A program made the translations under genes and the position numbers. A stretch of 54,629 nucleotides of DNA from Microscilla marina ATCC 23134 (GTDB taxonomy: Bacteria; Bacteroidota; Bacteroidia; Cytophagales; Microscillaceae), in NCBI RefSeq assembly GCF_000169175.1, contig NZ_AAWS01000060.1, positions 1 through 54,629 of the forward strand, read 5' to 3'. The first letter of the stretch is position 1. Each line of letters begins with the position of its first letter. This document shows, in pieces, positions 1-9,135 of the stretch. The notes beneath the pieces were generated by a model. That model did no database searches and was not told the origin of the DNA. It saw only the letters and a list, made by a program, of their open reading frames with translations.

Positions 1-1746
1 ATGGTTATCAGTAGTTTTCTGTTTCAATATATTAATCACTCCAGCGTGCATTTTATCCAGTATTTTGCCTGGATCGGTTTCTCTTTGCTCCTTTACCACC
101 TGGTTGAGCAGGTTATTACCAATCAGGCTCATAAACGCCCCTGGTACCCCGTGTCCGGTACAGTCTACCACTGCCAATACGTACTTATGCCTGACCAGAG
201 CAAAGTAATAAAAATCGCCACTGACAATGTCACGGGGTTTATAAAAAATAAAGTGATGAGGCAAAAAATTGCCAATTTCCTGAGAGGTAGGCAATATGAC
301 CGATTGAATATGACGGGCATAAGTAAGACTATCGATAATGCTTTTATTCTTATTTTCAATCAGGTTTTTGTGGCGTTGCAAAGCCCGGTTTTTCAATGCA
401 ATCTCTTGGTTTTTGCGCTCTATTTCTTTGGTTTTATGGGCAAACACCTCGCCCGATATTCTCTCTTTACGGTTGTTGCGGTACAGCACAAAAGCCAACA
501 CAATGACCAAAAACGAAATACCAATAAACGAATTGCGTAATAAGCGTTGTTTGGCTATTTCGTCTTGCTTAAGCTGGTTTTCTTTGTTGAGCAATGCCAA
601 CTTGTCTAGTTTTTTTTGGGCGTCGTAACGCGCCTGCAATCGACTGATACGTTTACTGGTTTGCTCGTCGAAAATGACATCCTTCATTTGGGCAAACTTG
701 CGGTGATGGGCAAAAGCCTGGTCGTGCTCACCCATACGATGGTAGGTAATGGCAAGCCCCTCGTACGCATTGGCTACTATAGCGTGGGCTTTGATTGTTT
801 TGGCAAGCTGTAGTGCTTGTGTATAATACTGAATAGCAGTGCTGTAACGTTGTTGTTGGGCCAATACCCTGCCCAGGTTGTTACAAGTACTGGCAATGCG
901 TCGGTTGTCATTGAGCCGCTGCCTTATCTGGAGTGCTTTGAGCAATGAATTGACCGCCAGCGAATACTGTCCTGTTTGGTAATAAATATTGCCAATATTG
1001 CTCAACGTTACCGCCTCACCAGGTAGGTTTTTCAACCGCTTTTTTATTTGCAGCGATTTTATAAAATAGTACAAAGCATTTGGATAATTGCGTTGTTGGT
1101 TATAGAGTTCACCAATGTTGTTGTAAGTAATGGCCATGCCTTGTTGGTTGCCCAGCTTTTGCTGAATAAGCAGCGATTGGGTATAAAAATCAATGGCTTT
1201 GTTGTATTTCTTAAGCTGGTTGTGCAGAAGCCCCAAATTGTTGTAAGTGCTGGCGGCACCTGCGGGGTCTTTGAGGGCAGTCCTGAGCTTCAATGCTTTA
1301 AAATGATACCCAATGGCCTGTTCATAACTTCGTTGTTGGGCGTATACCCGCGCCAGGTAACCATACGTATCGGCAATGCCATTTTTATAGCCCAATTGCT
1401 CGTTGATATTCAATGCTTTCAAAAAATAACTGACCGCCTTGGCGTAGTCATCTACCTGAAAAGACACCAGGCCCATTTGATTAAGCGCACGCCCTACTCC
1501 TTGAGCAAACTTGGCTCGTTTGGCAGTGCTAAAGGCACGTTCGGCATATTGTCGTGCATTGGCAGGGGAGGTGCGCAGGTACGCCCGCGAGAGCGCAATA
1601 AGTAGATTGGTACGGGCGTGGTCATTATTACGAGTAGCATTGAGCTGCTTCTTAAGCTGGGTGATCCGAAGGGTTTGTGCCTGAACCACCGTGCTTAGGC
1701 ACAAACAAATAACGATGATATGTAATGGTATAAAATATCTGAACAC
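1..1746 (-). CDS. TPR-repeat sensor with C-terminal SpoIIE/PP2C phosphatase (3' end outside window)
   Basis: The minus-strand frame stays open from a GTG at 1746 to the window edge (582 codons). A signal peptide (about residues 1-22, ending VVQAQ) is followed by tandem TPR-like repeats to about residue 360, one membrane segment at about 403-422 (LRNSFIGISFLVIVLAFVLY), a coiled coil, and the start of a SpoIIE-type phosphatase domain with the metal-site motif VVDCTGHGVPGAFMS near residue 530. Family knowledge: such proteins sense through periplasmic TPRs and dephosphorylate serine/threonine on anti-anti-sigma-type partners in the cytoplasm. It lies 70 bp downstream of the sensor kinase on the same strand, so a signalling operon is possible. 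The GTG start is chosen because it precedes the signal peptide; a TTG at 1785 is the alternative. Partial at the C-terminus. Confidence 0.85.
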   Translation of the reverse strand, partial: MFRYFIPLHIIVICLCLSTVVQAQTLRITQLKKQLNATRNNDHARTNLLIALSRAYLRTSPANARQYAERAFSTAKRAKFAQGVGRALNQMGLVSFQVDDYAKAVSYFLKALNINEQLGYKNGIADTYGYLARVYAQQRSYEQAIGYHFKALKLRTALKDPAGAASTYNNLGLLHNQLKKYNKAIDFYTQSLLIQQKLGNQQGMAITYNNIGELYNQQRNYPNALYYFIKSLQIKKRLKNLPGEAVTLSNIGNIYYQTGQYSLAVNSLLKALQIRQRLNDNRRIASTCNNLGRVLAQQQRYSTAIQYYTQALQLAKTIKAHAIVANAYEGLAITYHRMGEHDQAFAHHRKFAQMKDVIFDEQTSKRISRLQARYDAQKKLDKLALLNKENQLKQDEIAKQRLLRNSFIGISFLVIVLAFVLYRNNRKERISGEVFAHKTKEIERKNQEIALKNRALQRHKNLIENKNKSIIDSLTYARHIQSVILPTSQEIGNFLPHHFIFYKPRDIVSGDFYYFALVRHKYVLAVVDCTGHGVPGAFMSLIGNNLLNQVVKEQRETDPGKILDKMHAGVINILKQKTTDNH

Positions 1747-1816
1747 TATGCAATAGGTATTTTTAATGAGTCGTAGGGTTGCCAATGCTTAGGTGAGCAA
1801 TCAGCAAGGTGTTTTT

Positions 1817-3745
1817 TTAGTTTTTTTGTTGCAGTGTAAACTTGAACGTACTCCCCTTGTCGGGTTGGCTTTCTACCCAAATACGCCCATTGTTTTTTTC
1901 TATAAACTCTTTGCATATCAACAAGCCCAGGCCTGTACCCTTTTCGTGGTTGGTACCTTGGGTACTAAAGTGAGTATCTGTATTGAACAATTGTGCTTGT
2001 TGTTGGGCACTAATGCCCACCCCACTGTCTGCAATTGCTACTTCAAGCATGTTTTCTACTATTTTTGTGGTTACCTCGATTGTACCCGATTCTTTAGTAA
2101 ACTTAATGGCATTACTAAGCAAGTTCCTCACCACCAGTTTTATCATTTCTTCGTCGCCCCAGGCGGTAGTTTCGGCAGCTACCTGGTTTATCAGGGCAAC
2201 TTGCTTTTTATCAGCAATGGGTTGTAGCAAGCCTATATTGCTTTTGACCAATGCGTGTAGGTTAATTTTTTCGAAATGAGGTTCAATCCCCTCCATTTGA
2301 GCTTTTGCCCATTTGAGCAGGTTTTCCAACAACTCCAAAACATAAGAAAGCTCTTTATTGAGCTCTCCGGTAAAATACTGCATTTCGTCTTTTGCCAATG
2401 CCCCCATTTCCATCAAAGCCAGGGTGCCCTTGAGGCTATTTAGTGGGCTACGCAAATCGTGCGAAACTATAGAAAAAAGTCGGTCTTTTACTTGGTTCAA
2501 CTTATTGAGCTCTTCACGCCGCTGTTCTATCTCTACATTTTTGGCAATTACATCGTCGCGTTGTTGTTCTATCTCCTCTTTTTGCTGAAGTATTTGTTCG
2601 TTTTTTTCAGCTAAATCATTTTTCTGTTTTTCAATCTCTTTCTTTTGTTGCTGTAGCAAACTATTAATTTTTTGTTTTTGCCAATTGTTTCTAAACAACA
2701 ATGCCATAATGATAGCTGCGAACCCCAGGCCTACAATAAAAATTTTGATATACAAACGGTCTCGTTTATGTTCAATCTCCTTTTTTTGAAGTTCCAGCGT
2801 TTTTAACCTTTTCTCCACTCTCAATATCCCTGAGTTGTTCTCCATACTCACCTTGGTTTTTGCTTTAATCAACAGTTCCTGAACATCCTTGCCCAAATGT
2901 TTTTCCAACAAAACAGGTAGCTTTTGTTTAAATACATCGCTTTTAAGGTAGTCATTCAGTGGGGTTACCCAATCGCTGCCTTTAGGGAAAATCATCGTGT
3001 AGCCCTCTCTATCTACCCTAAATACGCCCTGACGCTTGATCTTGAGTCCTTGCTTTAGCCCCTGCAAATACTTGGGCAGTTCTATATAACCAAACTTGTC
3101 TATTTCTGTGCTTATCCGTTGTAGTATATTGTCAGAACTGGGCACGGCTTCGGTTTTAAGTCCTGTGATGAGTTTTTTGATGGTATCAAGGTTTTCTTGC
3201 AAACTGCTTTGGTCGATATAAAGTGCGGTAAAATCACTCATTACCTCTTGAAAGTCAGCCACATTATTGACACCTGGTACCGCCGAGTTGCTAATGAGCA
3301 CCTCTATATCGGGGCAATAGGGCATAGTAAAGCCTACTTCGTGTATGCGTTGTGGAGTGATAGAAAAAGACGAAACGCCCAAAACTGCCTGGTCTACGGG
3401 AGTATTTTTTATTTGGTTATAAAGTGCGGCAAGAGAAGGGGCAGACTGAAAGTCAAGGGTAAGCGACACCTGGTGTTGGTGGAGTAGGTACCGGGTAAAA
3501 CTTTGGAGTAAGTCATACTCTATACCAGTAAGTTGTTGGGTGTTTTTATCTTGATAAATAAAAGGCTGATTGGCCAGGTAATGCACCACCAATGTACCCT
3601 TGTGCAGGTCTTTGACACGTTCCCAACTACCAGAAGGCATTTGTGCCATTGATGTAGAAACAGTGTGCAAAATAAAAAATAACACCAGCAAACACCCTTG
3701 GTTTACCTTATGATTATGGCAAAGCGATCTTCCCTTTAAACTCAT
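1817..3745 (-). CDS. Sensor histidine kinase with periplasmic solute-binding domain
   Basis: The 642-residue protein has a signal/membrane anchor (about 15-34), a periplasmic type 3 extracellular solute-binding-like domain (about 45-290), a membrane helix (about 331-351), a long Q/E/K-rich coiled coil (about 355-420), a HisKA domain with phospho-acceptor His429 in SHDLRSPLNS, and a HATPase_c domain with N box LLSNAIKF, G1 DSGVGIS and G2 GTGLGL. Family role: ligand binding outside alters autophosphorylation inside and phosphate passes to a response regulator. No receiver domain is fused and no response regulator is adjacent; the next gene downstream on the same strand is the SpoIIE phosphatase. 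The start is an ATG that gives a sensible leader. The ligand cannot be read from sequence. Confidence 0.92.
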   Translation of the reverse strand: MSLKGRSLCHNHKVNQGCLLVLFFILHTVSTSMAQMPSGSWERVKDLHKGTLVVHYLANQPFIYQDKNTQQLTGIEYDLLQSFTRYLLHQHQVSLTLDFQSAPSLAALYNQIKNTPVDQAVLGVSSFSITPQRIHEVGFTMPYCPDIEVLISNSAVPGVNNVADFQEVMSDFTALYIDQSSLQENLDTIKKLITGLKTEAVPSSDNILQRISTEIDKFGYIELPKYLQGLKQGLKIKRQGVFRVDREGYTMIFPKGSDWVTPLNDYLKSDVFKQKLPVLLEKHLGKDVQELLIKAKTKVSMENNSGILRVEKRLKTLELQKKEIEHKRDRLYIKIFIVGLGFAAIIMALLFRNNWQKQKINSLLQQQKKEIEKQKNDLAEKNEQILQQKEEIEQQRDDVIAKNVEIEQRREELNKLNQVKDRLFSIVSHDLRSPLNSLKGTLALMEMGALAKDEMQYFTGELNKELSYVLELLENLLKWAKAQMEGIEPHFEKINLHALVKSNIGLLQPIADKKQVALINQVAAETTAWGDEEMIKLVVRNLLSNAIKFTKESGTIEVTTKIVENMLEVAIADSGVGISAQQQAQLFNTDTHFSTQGTNHEKGTGLGLLICKEFIEKNNGRIWVESQPDKGSTFKFTLQQKN

Positions 3746-4048
3746 AAACCGTGTATTTTCTAATTGACCAAGTAAGTAAAATGGAAAAAATAAAGTAATC
3801 TAAAAGATGGCAGTACCTATTTGTGCTGCCTTGTGGAATCTCCGATTGCAGAATTACAACGATCAGAGACGAAGTTTAATGGATTAGCTGCGCAGAGTTT
3901 GACCGAAAGCCTGCGGTTAAATTATTTTTGTCGTTTTACTAAGACATACAAGGTAAAAAAAATATGCCTAAAAACTACCATTTTACCCCCAGAGTTTTGA
4001 ACACGATGTTAAAAACAAGGGGCATGTGATTTAATACCTGATTAAGTA
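3746..4048. other. Intergenic region between rarA and the sensor kinase
   Basis: About 300 bp of AT-rich sequence with no convincing ORF. It must hold the kinase promoter, but I see no clean TAnnTTTG box there. Confidence 0.5.
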
Positions 4049-5338
4049 TTAGTACCCGTATTTGTCTTGCCATAAATTTTTCAAACGTTTCCTTAGCTCA
4101 TTTTCTCTGGCATTTTGTCCAGGGTCATACAACGTAGTATGGGCAATTGCCTCAGGCAAATATTCCTGCGGGCTAAAGTTGTGCGGGTAGTCGTGGGCAT
4201 ACTGGTAGCCCTTGCCATAGCCTTGTTCTCTCATGAGCTGAGTAGGGGCATTACGCAAATGCAATGGAATGGGTAAATCGCCTTTTTTACGCACCAATTC
4301 TTTTGCTTTTTTGATAGACATATAACTGGCGTTGCTCTTGGCAGACGCTGCCAGGTAAGTAGTGGCTTGTGCCAATATAATTTCAGCTTCGGGGTAACCC
4401 ACCATAGTAACCGCCTGAAAACAATTGGTAGCGATGACTAAAGCCGTGGGGTTGGCATTGCCTATGTCTTCTGACGCCGATATGACCAGCCTGCGGGCAA
4501 TAAATTTAGGATCTTCGCCCCCCTCTATCATACGGGCAAGCCAGTATACTGCCGCGTTGGGGTCGCTACCCCTGATAGACTTGATAAAAGCCGATACAAT
4601 GTCATAATGTTGTTCACCGGTTTTGTCATACCGCACTGTTTTTTGCTGTGCGGTACTCAGCACCCACTCATTGGTGATCACCAAGGGGTCCTGGTTTGCC
4701 GGAAAAGCACTTACTACCAGTTCAAACAAATTGAGCAAACGACGGGCATCGCCTCCCGACAAGTTGAGCAAAGCTTCAGTTTCTTTCAGTTTTATATTCA
4801 ACTTTTTGAGCCATTCATCTTGTTTTTGGGCATTTTCCAGCATTTCTACCAAGGTTTCGGGCGAGAGCGGTTGCAATATATATATCTGACAACGCGATTG
4901 TAGCGCCGAAATCACCTCAAAAGAAGGGTTTTCGGTAGTGGCTCCTATCAACGTAATCAGTCCAGTCTCTACGGCACCCAGCAACGCATCTTGTTGTGCT
5001 TTGTTAAAACGGTGAATCTCGTCTATAAATAAAATACTGCCCGCCCTGGTTTTGGCTTTTTCTATGACTTGACGCACCTCTTTTACGCCTGAGTTGATGG
5101 CACTAAGGGTAAAAAAAGGTGTTTTGACATGGTTGCCTATCAAGCGGGCCAGGGTAGTTTTGCCCACCCCTGGAGGCCCCCACAAAATCATAGAGGGTAC
5201 TTTGTCTGACTGGAGCAGTTTACTGATGACACCATTTTTGCCCACCAGGTGTGCCTGTCCCTGGTATTGTGCCAGGGTTTGAGGTCGTAAGCGCTCTGCC
5301 AGGGGGAATTTCTGAGGTTCGTCGAAGAGTGTTGCCAA
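4049..5338 (-). CDS. rarA: Replication-associated recombination protein A (RarA/MgsA AAA+ ATPase)
   Basis: The protein matches the clamp-loader-like AAA+ family acting at stalled replication forks. Motifs seen: [11 protein letters not shown] at the N-terminus, Walker [10 protein letters not shown], Walker [11 protein letters not shown], sensor 1 [10 protein letters not shown], arginine-finger region LQSRC, then the MgsA C-terminal tetramerisation region ([20 protein letters not shown] and the end [14 protein letters not shown]). The frame has no upstream ATG. A TTG at 5338 gives [19 protein letters not shown], about 429 residues, the usual family length. A TTG at 5410 would add 24 residues that do not look like this family, so I prefer 5338. 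Stand-alone gene, cytoplasmic. Very sure of identity, less of the start. Confidence 0.95.
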   Translation of the reverse strand: MATLFDEPQKFPLAERLRPQTLAQYQGQAHLVGKNGVISKLLQSDKVPSMILWGPPGVGKTTLARLIGNHVKTPFFTLSAINSGVKEVRQVIEKAKTRAGSILFIDEIHRFNKAQQDALLGAVETGLITLIGATTENPSFEVISALQSRCQIYILQPLSPETLVEMLENAQKQDEWLKKLNIKLKETEALLNLSGGDARRLLNLFELVVSAFPANQDPLVITNEWVLSTAQQKTVRYDKTGEQHYDIVSAFIKSIRGSDPNAAVYWLARMIEGGEDPKFIARRLVISASEDIGNANPTALVIATNCFQAVTMVGYPEAEIILAQATTYLAASAKSNASYMSIKKAKELVRKKGDLPIPLHLRNAPTQLMREQGYGKGYQYAHDYPHNFSPQEYLPEAIAHTTLYDPGQNARENELRKRLKNLWQDKYGY

Positions 5339-5464
5339 TGTATTACAAAAATTAATGCTGATGGAGTAAATACCAGTCTGCAATTTGGGAGGATATATAT
5401 ACTTTATCAATTAAATAGGCTGAAAATATTTGCCAGCGTTCAAATATCAATAGTCTGTAGAGCA

Positions 5465-5677
5465 CCGTCATCGCCTCAGCGCGTGTCTTCACCATAGCCG
5501 TCAGGTTAAGAGAAGTATAATAAAAAATGTAGAAAATTCACTCAAAAATAACGTCATCGCCTCAGCGAGTGTCCCCACGCGCTGATCGAATCGCCAAAAC
5601 TTGGTCACTGAAAGATGTTTTACGGAGTGAAAAAAAAATTAGCCTGACGGCTATGGTGTCTTCACGCGCTGATCGAA
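5465..5677. repeat. Non-coding repeat cluster with inverted and direct repeats
   Basis: Within the 0.6-kb gene-free stretch 5339-5954, ACCATAGCCGTCAGG at 5491-5505 has a perfect inverted copy at 5643-5657. GTCATCGCCTCAGCG occurs at 5467 and 5553, and ACGCGCTGATCGAA at 5577 and 5664. The open frame at 5569-5838 on the plus strand is built from these repeats and is probably not a gene. It may be a small non-autonomous element or a decayed repeat. Confidence 0.5.
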
Positions 5678-5916
5678 ACCTTGAAAAGCACTGTTTCCAG
5701 GCGCTGCTATGGAGCGATTTAGCTTTGCTGAGCACCGATATTCATCGGCATCTAAGGACTCGTAAACTCGGTTGTGAAGACACAAACCGAGGCGAAAAAA
5801 CAGTAAGGTGGGGTAGATGTTGCCTATTCATTACTTGACTTCGAGACATACTTCCTGCTTGTTTTGCCTCAATCTTGTAAATATAGTGTCTAGCTTATTG
5901 CCACGCTTTTGGGCAT

Positions 5917-5946
5917 AAAAAAACTCCCCCACTACGAGGAGCTTTT
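5917..5946 (-). terminator. Rho-independent terminator after the distal MORN gene
   Basis: Read on the minus strand: AAAAGCTCCTC, loop GTAGTG, GGGGAGTTTTTTT, giving a stem of up to 11 pairs followed by a T-run. The same sequence recurs behind the other D genes at 9880 and 13107. Confidence 0.8.
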
Positions 5947-5954
5947 GTGTTTTT

Positions 5955-6215
5955 TTAAAACCTCTTATCCTCTACCAATTGGCCCCCCTCATACCGCTTT
6001 TGCCGTAGCAGCTTGCCCATGTCATACCAAGTCTCTTGTTGTAGGGTGCCGTCTTCGTTCCAAAGTTTCCAATGCCCGTGGCGTTTGTGCCCTAAGCTTT
6101 TGCCGTTTTTGTCGTATTGTTTTACCGTCCACTCTTGTTTCCAGGGAATGCCCTTATCCCAAACTTTGCGTTTTCTGCTTTCTACATGATGATTATTTTT
6201 TATCACCATTATCAA
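5955..6215 (-). CDS. MORN/YwqK-like protein D1a, C-terminal half (shifted frame)
   Basis: This 86-residue frame continues the upstream MORN gene (6212-6676) after a one-base frame break at the A7 tract 6223-6229. Adding one A joins the two halves as GKKNEELIMVIKNNHHVE and gives a product colinear with the intact 242-residue paralogue at 9918-10646. The repeats WTVKQYDKNGKSLGHKRHGH and GTLQQETWYDMGKLLRQKRY are MORN-variant units. It ends in LVEDKRF like all paralogues. It is either the recoded tail of one protein or the 3' half of a pseudogene. Confidence 0.6.
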   Translation of the reverse strand: MIMVIKNNHHVESRKRKVWDKGIPWKQEWTVKQYDKNGKSLGHKRHGHWKLWNEDGTLQQETWYDMGKLLRQKRYEGGQLVEDKRF

Positions 6216-6676
6216 CTCTTCGTTTTTTTCCCTATGTACTCACGACTCCAACTAATCCTATGCTCAATATATTTTTTCCCGTTAGGGTCAAATTTATATA
6301 AGTATTCATGGCTTTTAATTGAATCATTTTTAGAGCTTGCCCAACCATAATAATGATACAACTTTTTAAGGGTGTCATGCGCATAAGTAAAGCGCATATA
6401 GTTGTGGCGTTGGGTATTGCTGAGCCACTCCGTCCATTCCCCGTGGCGTTTGCCTTCTATATAGTAGCCCTCAGTGAGTTTTTGCCCAGTGGCGACGTCC
6501 CACTTGCGGTATACACTATCTAGCTTACCATTTTTATAATACTTTTCTTCTTTAAAGGCTCTCCCTTGGCGGTGCTCAAGTTCTAATTTTAGATCAAGCT
6601 TACTAGAAGGTCTTTGGGCAAATGCCCCAAACGGCACTGCCCATAAAAAGCATAATATGATATTGATTCTATACAT
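6212..6676 (-). CDS. Exported MORN/YwqK-like protein D1a, N-terminal half
   Basis: This 154-residue frame has a signal peptide (about 1-20, ending AFAQ) and MORN-variant repeats such as EEKYYKNGKLDSVYRKWD and LTEGYYIEGKRHGEWTEWL. It ends IGKKTKS because of a -1 break at the A7 tract relative to the intact paralogue at 9918. YwqK-like MORN proteins are known as antitoxin/immunity partners in some toxin loci; here that role is inferred from context only. It is the last gene of the array and follows another D gene by 60 bp, so this cassette carries two tandem D genes. Confidence 0.7.
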   Translation of the reverse strand: MYRINIILCFLWAVPFGAFAQRPSSKLDLKLELEHRQGRAFKEEKYYKNGKLDSVYRKWDVATGQKLTEGYYIEGKRHGEWTEWLSNTQRHNYMRFTYAHDTLKKLYHYYGWASSKNDSIKSHEYLYKFDPNGKKYIEHRISWSREYIGKKTKS

Positions 6677-6736
6677 ACACAGGTCATTTAATTTTTACAT
6701 CAAAACTCTCCAATTACGAGGAGCTTTTGTGTTTTT

Positions 6737-6990
6737 TTAAAACCTCTTATCCTCTACCAATTGGCCCCCCTCATACCGCTTTTGCCGTAGCAGCTTGCCC
6801 ATGTCATACCAAGTCTCTTGTTGCAGGGTGCCGTCTTCGTTCCAAAGTATCCAATGCCCGTGCTTCTTGTGCCCTAGGCTTTTGCCGTTTTTATCAGTCT
6901 TAAGTATAGTCCACTGTTGCTTCCAGGGAATGCCTTTGTCCCAAACTTTGCGTTTTATATTAATAGTTATTCCAGCCCTTACAACTCTTG
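6737..6990 (-). CDS. MORN/YwqK-like protein D1b, C-terminal half (shifted frame, no own start)
   Basis: Downstream of the A6 tract at 6991-6996 the -1 frame is open to a TAA at 6737. It reads TRVVRAGITINIKRKVWDKG and then the conserved MORN tail ending QLVEDKRF. It is nearly identical to the other D tails, so the sequence is kept although it has no start codon of its own. It is reachable only by frameshift, by transcript slippage or by an A6 to A7 change. Confidence 0.55.
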
Positions 6991-7446
6991 TTTTTTCCCT
7001 ATTGGCTTTCCATCCCAGTATATTTCGTGCACCGTGTAATTTCTTGCGTCAGGCTGTAAAATGTAATGGTCTTCAATCCTTTTAGGTGAATCTTTATTTT
7101 TGCCCCAAGCACTGTAATCAAATATTTCTGTTATTATACCGTGTTTGTAGTTATACTCTATATAATGATAGCTTGCATACATGGTCATGAGTTCCCACCA
7201 CTTGCCGTGGCGTTTGCCCGCCACATAGCACCCCTTGGTTACGAGGTTACCTTGGGCATCCAGTTTTTTATATACCCCGTGTAGTTTCCCTTTTTTATAG
7301 TGTTTTTCTTCGGTATATTGTTTGTCTGCCCGGTGTTCCTGCTCTTTTTGCCAGGTGAACTCTATGGAGCGTTGGGCTTTTGCCCCCAAGGGCAAAAACC
7401 ACAACAGCATACATAAAGCATAATTGTTTATTTTGATATAATTCAT
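6979..7446 (-). CDS. Exported MORN/YwqK-like protein D1b, N-terminal half
   Basis: The 155-residue frame has a signal peptide (about 1-24, ending GAKAQ) and MORN units (EEKHYKKGKLHGVYKKLD, TKGCYVAGKRHGKWWEL). It is the most diverged N-terminal half of the four D genes. The frame ends GKPIGKKQEL at the same point where D1a and D3 break, here at an A6 run. The start lies 10 bp after the C1 stop, as in the other cassettes. Role unknown; see the A-tract finding. Confidence 0.7.
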   Translation of the reverse strand: MNYIKINNYALCMLLWFLPLGAKAQRSIEFTWQKEQEHRADKQYTEEKHYKKGKLHGVYKKLDAQGNLVTKGCYVAGKRHGKWWELMTMYASYHYIEYNYKHGIITEIFDYSAWGKNKDSPKRIEDHYILQPDARNYTVHEIYWDGKPIGKKQEL

Positions 7447-7455
7447 TGTTCTTCT

Positions 7456-7698
7456 CTAGTTAATCTTGACATAAAACTTGCCTAAATCGGTGGTAAAATA
7501 CACACTTTTATTTGTTCCTTTAATCGTTACTGCTTGGTCATAAGGAAACCTTACCCGTACATAACGCACCCCTTTTACAGTTTTTGGTGCTTCTGCCACT
7601 ACCGCCCTTATCCCATTAAAATCCGCCTTTTGTCCATGATAAGTACCATAAAACCTAAGTATAAGCTCTGAACCTATAGCATAAGATGAGTCTTGCAC
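7456..7698 (-). CDS. C-terminal domain of MAPERL-family protein C1 (frame-shifted from 7704-8432)
   Basis: This frame aligns with the last 80 residues of C2 and C3: SYAIGSELILRFYGTYHGQKA against the equivalent YSVGSTLSLRFVGTYQGKSA, then APKTVKGVRYVRVRF and the end FYVKIN. It opens further upstream (through SIPKNTISHKPKGRYII) until a TAG just before the break near 7765-7785. A GTG at 7698 could start a free small protein, but a one-base loss in a once-continuous gene is the simpler reading. Confidence 0.5.
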   Translation of the reverse strand: MQDSSYAIGSELILRFYGTYHGQKADFNGIRAVVAEAPKTVKGVRYVRVRFPYDQAVTIKGTNKSVYFTTDLGKFYVKIN

Positions 7699-7703
7699 TA
7701 TCT

Positions 7704-8432
7704 CTATAATATAGCGTCCTTTAGGTTTATGGCTGATAGTATTTTTAGGAATACTTCTATCTTGTTTGCCCTACCCTCCAGCTTCCCCTTCTCCTTCTCC
7801 AACCCCTTATCGTGCACCACGTGTTGGTTTTCGCGGTCTACTTTGGGGGCGCCTTTTTCGCCTTGTTTTATATCAGGGTTCAGGGTGCGGGCACAAGCCC
7901 CTTCCAGTTTTTCCAGGTAGTCGTTCATGGTAATGCCTTTACCAGTGGTGGCTCGGTTATGCTTGTTGGTTACTTCTATAAGGTCGAGCTTGCTGCCATA
8001 CCGTTGGGCAATACGTACCAATTCGTGGGCGTGTTGCGCGGTAAACTCTTTCATAAGCGAGGTGTGCCGCCCCTCCAATACCGCATTTGCCAACATGGCG
8101 CCCCATAGTTTTCTTGCCTGGGGTTGGGTGTCCAGTATTTTTAGTAGTTGGGCTATTTTGCCATTGCCTTTTTTCTGTGCTTCGGCTTTTTTGTTAAACA
8201 CGATCTTGCGTTTGCCTTGGTCATTGCGGTGGGCATTGGGGTTGTCGGTAGTAACCCCACCCAACACCTCTTTGCTGGTACCGTGTTGGCTCGATTTGTG
8301 TATGTCGGTGGTGCCGTTTACGCTATGGGTTTTGTCGCCTTCCATACGGTCTTGCACCATCAAGCTAAGCAAGGCAGTACCGTCTGACGAACTTTTGCCG
8401 CTAAATATAGAAGTCAGTCTTTCGGGAGCCAT
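7704..8432 (-). CDS. MAPERL-family cassette protein C1, truncated by frameshift
   Basis: Residues 1 to about 217 are almost identical to C2 (starting MAPERLTSIFSGK), with a charged linker and the helical part RKLWGAMLANAVLEGRHTSL and DYLEKLEGACARTLNPDI. The frame then runs off into an unrelated tail (ANKIEVFLKILSAINL). Compared with C2, the stretch after KGKLEG is one base shorter, so the C-terminal beta-rich domain falls into another frame (7456-7698). There is no signal peptide and I do not recognise the family. ATG at 8432 lies 13 bp after the B1 stop. Confidence 0.6.
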   Translation of the reverse strand: MAPERLTSIFSGKSSSDGTALLSLMVQDRMEGDKTHSVNGTTDIHKSSQHGTSKEVLGGVTTDNPNAHRNDQGKRKIVFNKKAEAQKKGNGKIAQLLKILDTQPQARKLWGAMLANAVLEGRHTSLMKEFTAQHAHELVRIAQRYGSKLDLIEVTNKHNRATTGKGITMNDYLEKLEGACARTLNPDIKQGEKGAPKVDRENQHVVHDKGLEKEKGKLEGRANKIEVFLKILSAINLKDAIL

Positions 8433-8445
8433 TGCCCCAGGGCTT

Positions 8446-9132
8446 CTACTTCTTATCTACTAAACTTAAAATCATGTACTTAATCACCTCTTCTTCGTAG
8501 CGGAGAACAGTATTTTGGAAACAGGTCAAGTACATAGTAGCTACAAGTACAGGTGTATGATGGAAGTGAGCGTGTGCAAAATCTTGATTTTGTTTTTTAG
8601 AGTCATTGTTGTATAAATAGTTTTTTGCATTGCCTAAAGCAATTAAAGGGAAAGGCTTTAAACCTGAATCTCTATACTCTGTATTTAGAAAAGACACATA
8701 ATTATTTAATACCTTTTCCAGTTGATACCCTACCTTATTTTGAATCATTATGGTATTTACTTCTACAGTAGCCAATGGTTTTTTTAATTTATGACTTGCC
8801 CCATAATTACCCCCAGCACTGTTTTCTAATTGATATTTTATGCTTTCAATTTTAGCCATTAAAGAATTTGTTTTCTTTTTCAATATTATTAGTTTCTTCC
8901 ATTGTTGAGGGTACACAGCCTTAAAATCTTTTTTTACTAAAAATGAAAGGCTTTCATCTGCCATTTGTTTTCCTTGAGTTATATTTTTTTTAGATAAATA
9001 ATCTAAATGATCTACAACCTCTATTAATTGCTGTAACTTACTAGAGTCATTATGTGGTAGTTTATTACTTGTTTGAGAATTAGAGCATCCACAAACCACC
9101 ATTAATAATGCATACTTAATAAAATATTTCAT
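8446..9132 (-). CDS. Diversified cassette lipoprotein B1
   Basis: The 228-residue protein has a lipobox (LLMVVCGCSNS), so SPase II export and a membrane anchor are predicted. The middle is helical and differs from its paralogues B2-B5, with a shared core KSAGG-like glycine patch (NSAGGNYGASHK) and a shared tail HTPVLVATMYLTCFQ and RYEEEVIKYMILSLVDKK. It starts 3 bp after the stop of A1, and every A gene in the array is followed at once by a B gene, suggesting paired function. An immunity role is only an inference. Family not recognised. Confidence 0.75.
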   Translation of the reverse strand: MKYFIKYALLMVVCGCSNSQTSNKLPHNDSSKLQQLIEVVDHLDYLSKKNITQGKQMADESLSFLVKKDFKAVYPQQWKKLIILKKKTNSLMAKIESIKYQLENSAGGNYGASHKLKKPLATVEVNTIMIQNKVGYQLEKVLNNYVSFLNTEYRDSGLKPFPLIALGNAKNYLYNNDSKKQNQDFAHAHFHHTPVLVATMYLTCFQNTVLRYEEEVIKYMILSLVDKK

Positions 9133-9135
9133 CGG

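Noticed and set aside
1-540. 179-residue plus-strand frame at the window start
   Set aside because: The minus strand here encodes a clear SpoIIE domain (VVDCTGHGVPGAF); the plus frame is its shadow.
5569-5838. 89-residue plus-strand frame between rarA and the cassette array
   Set aside because: It is composed largely of the repeats in that region and shows no family or leader.
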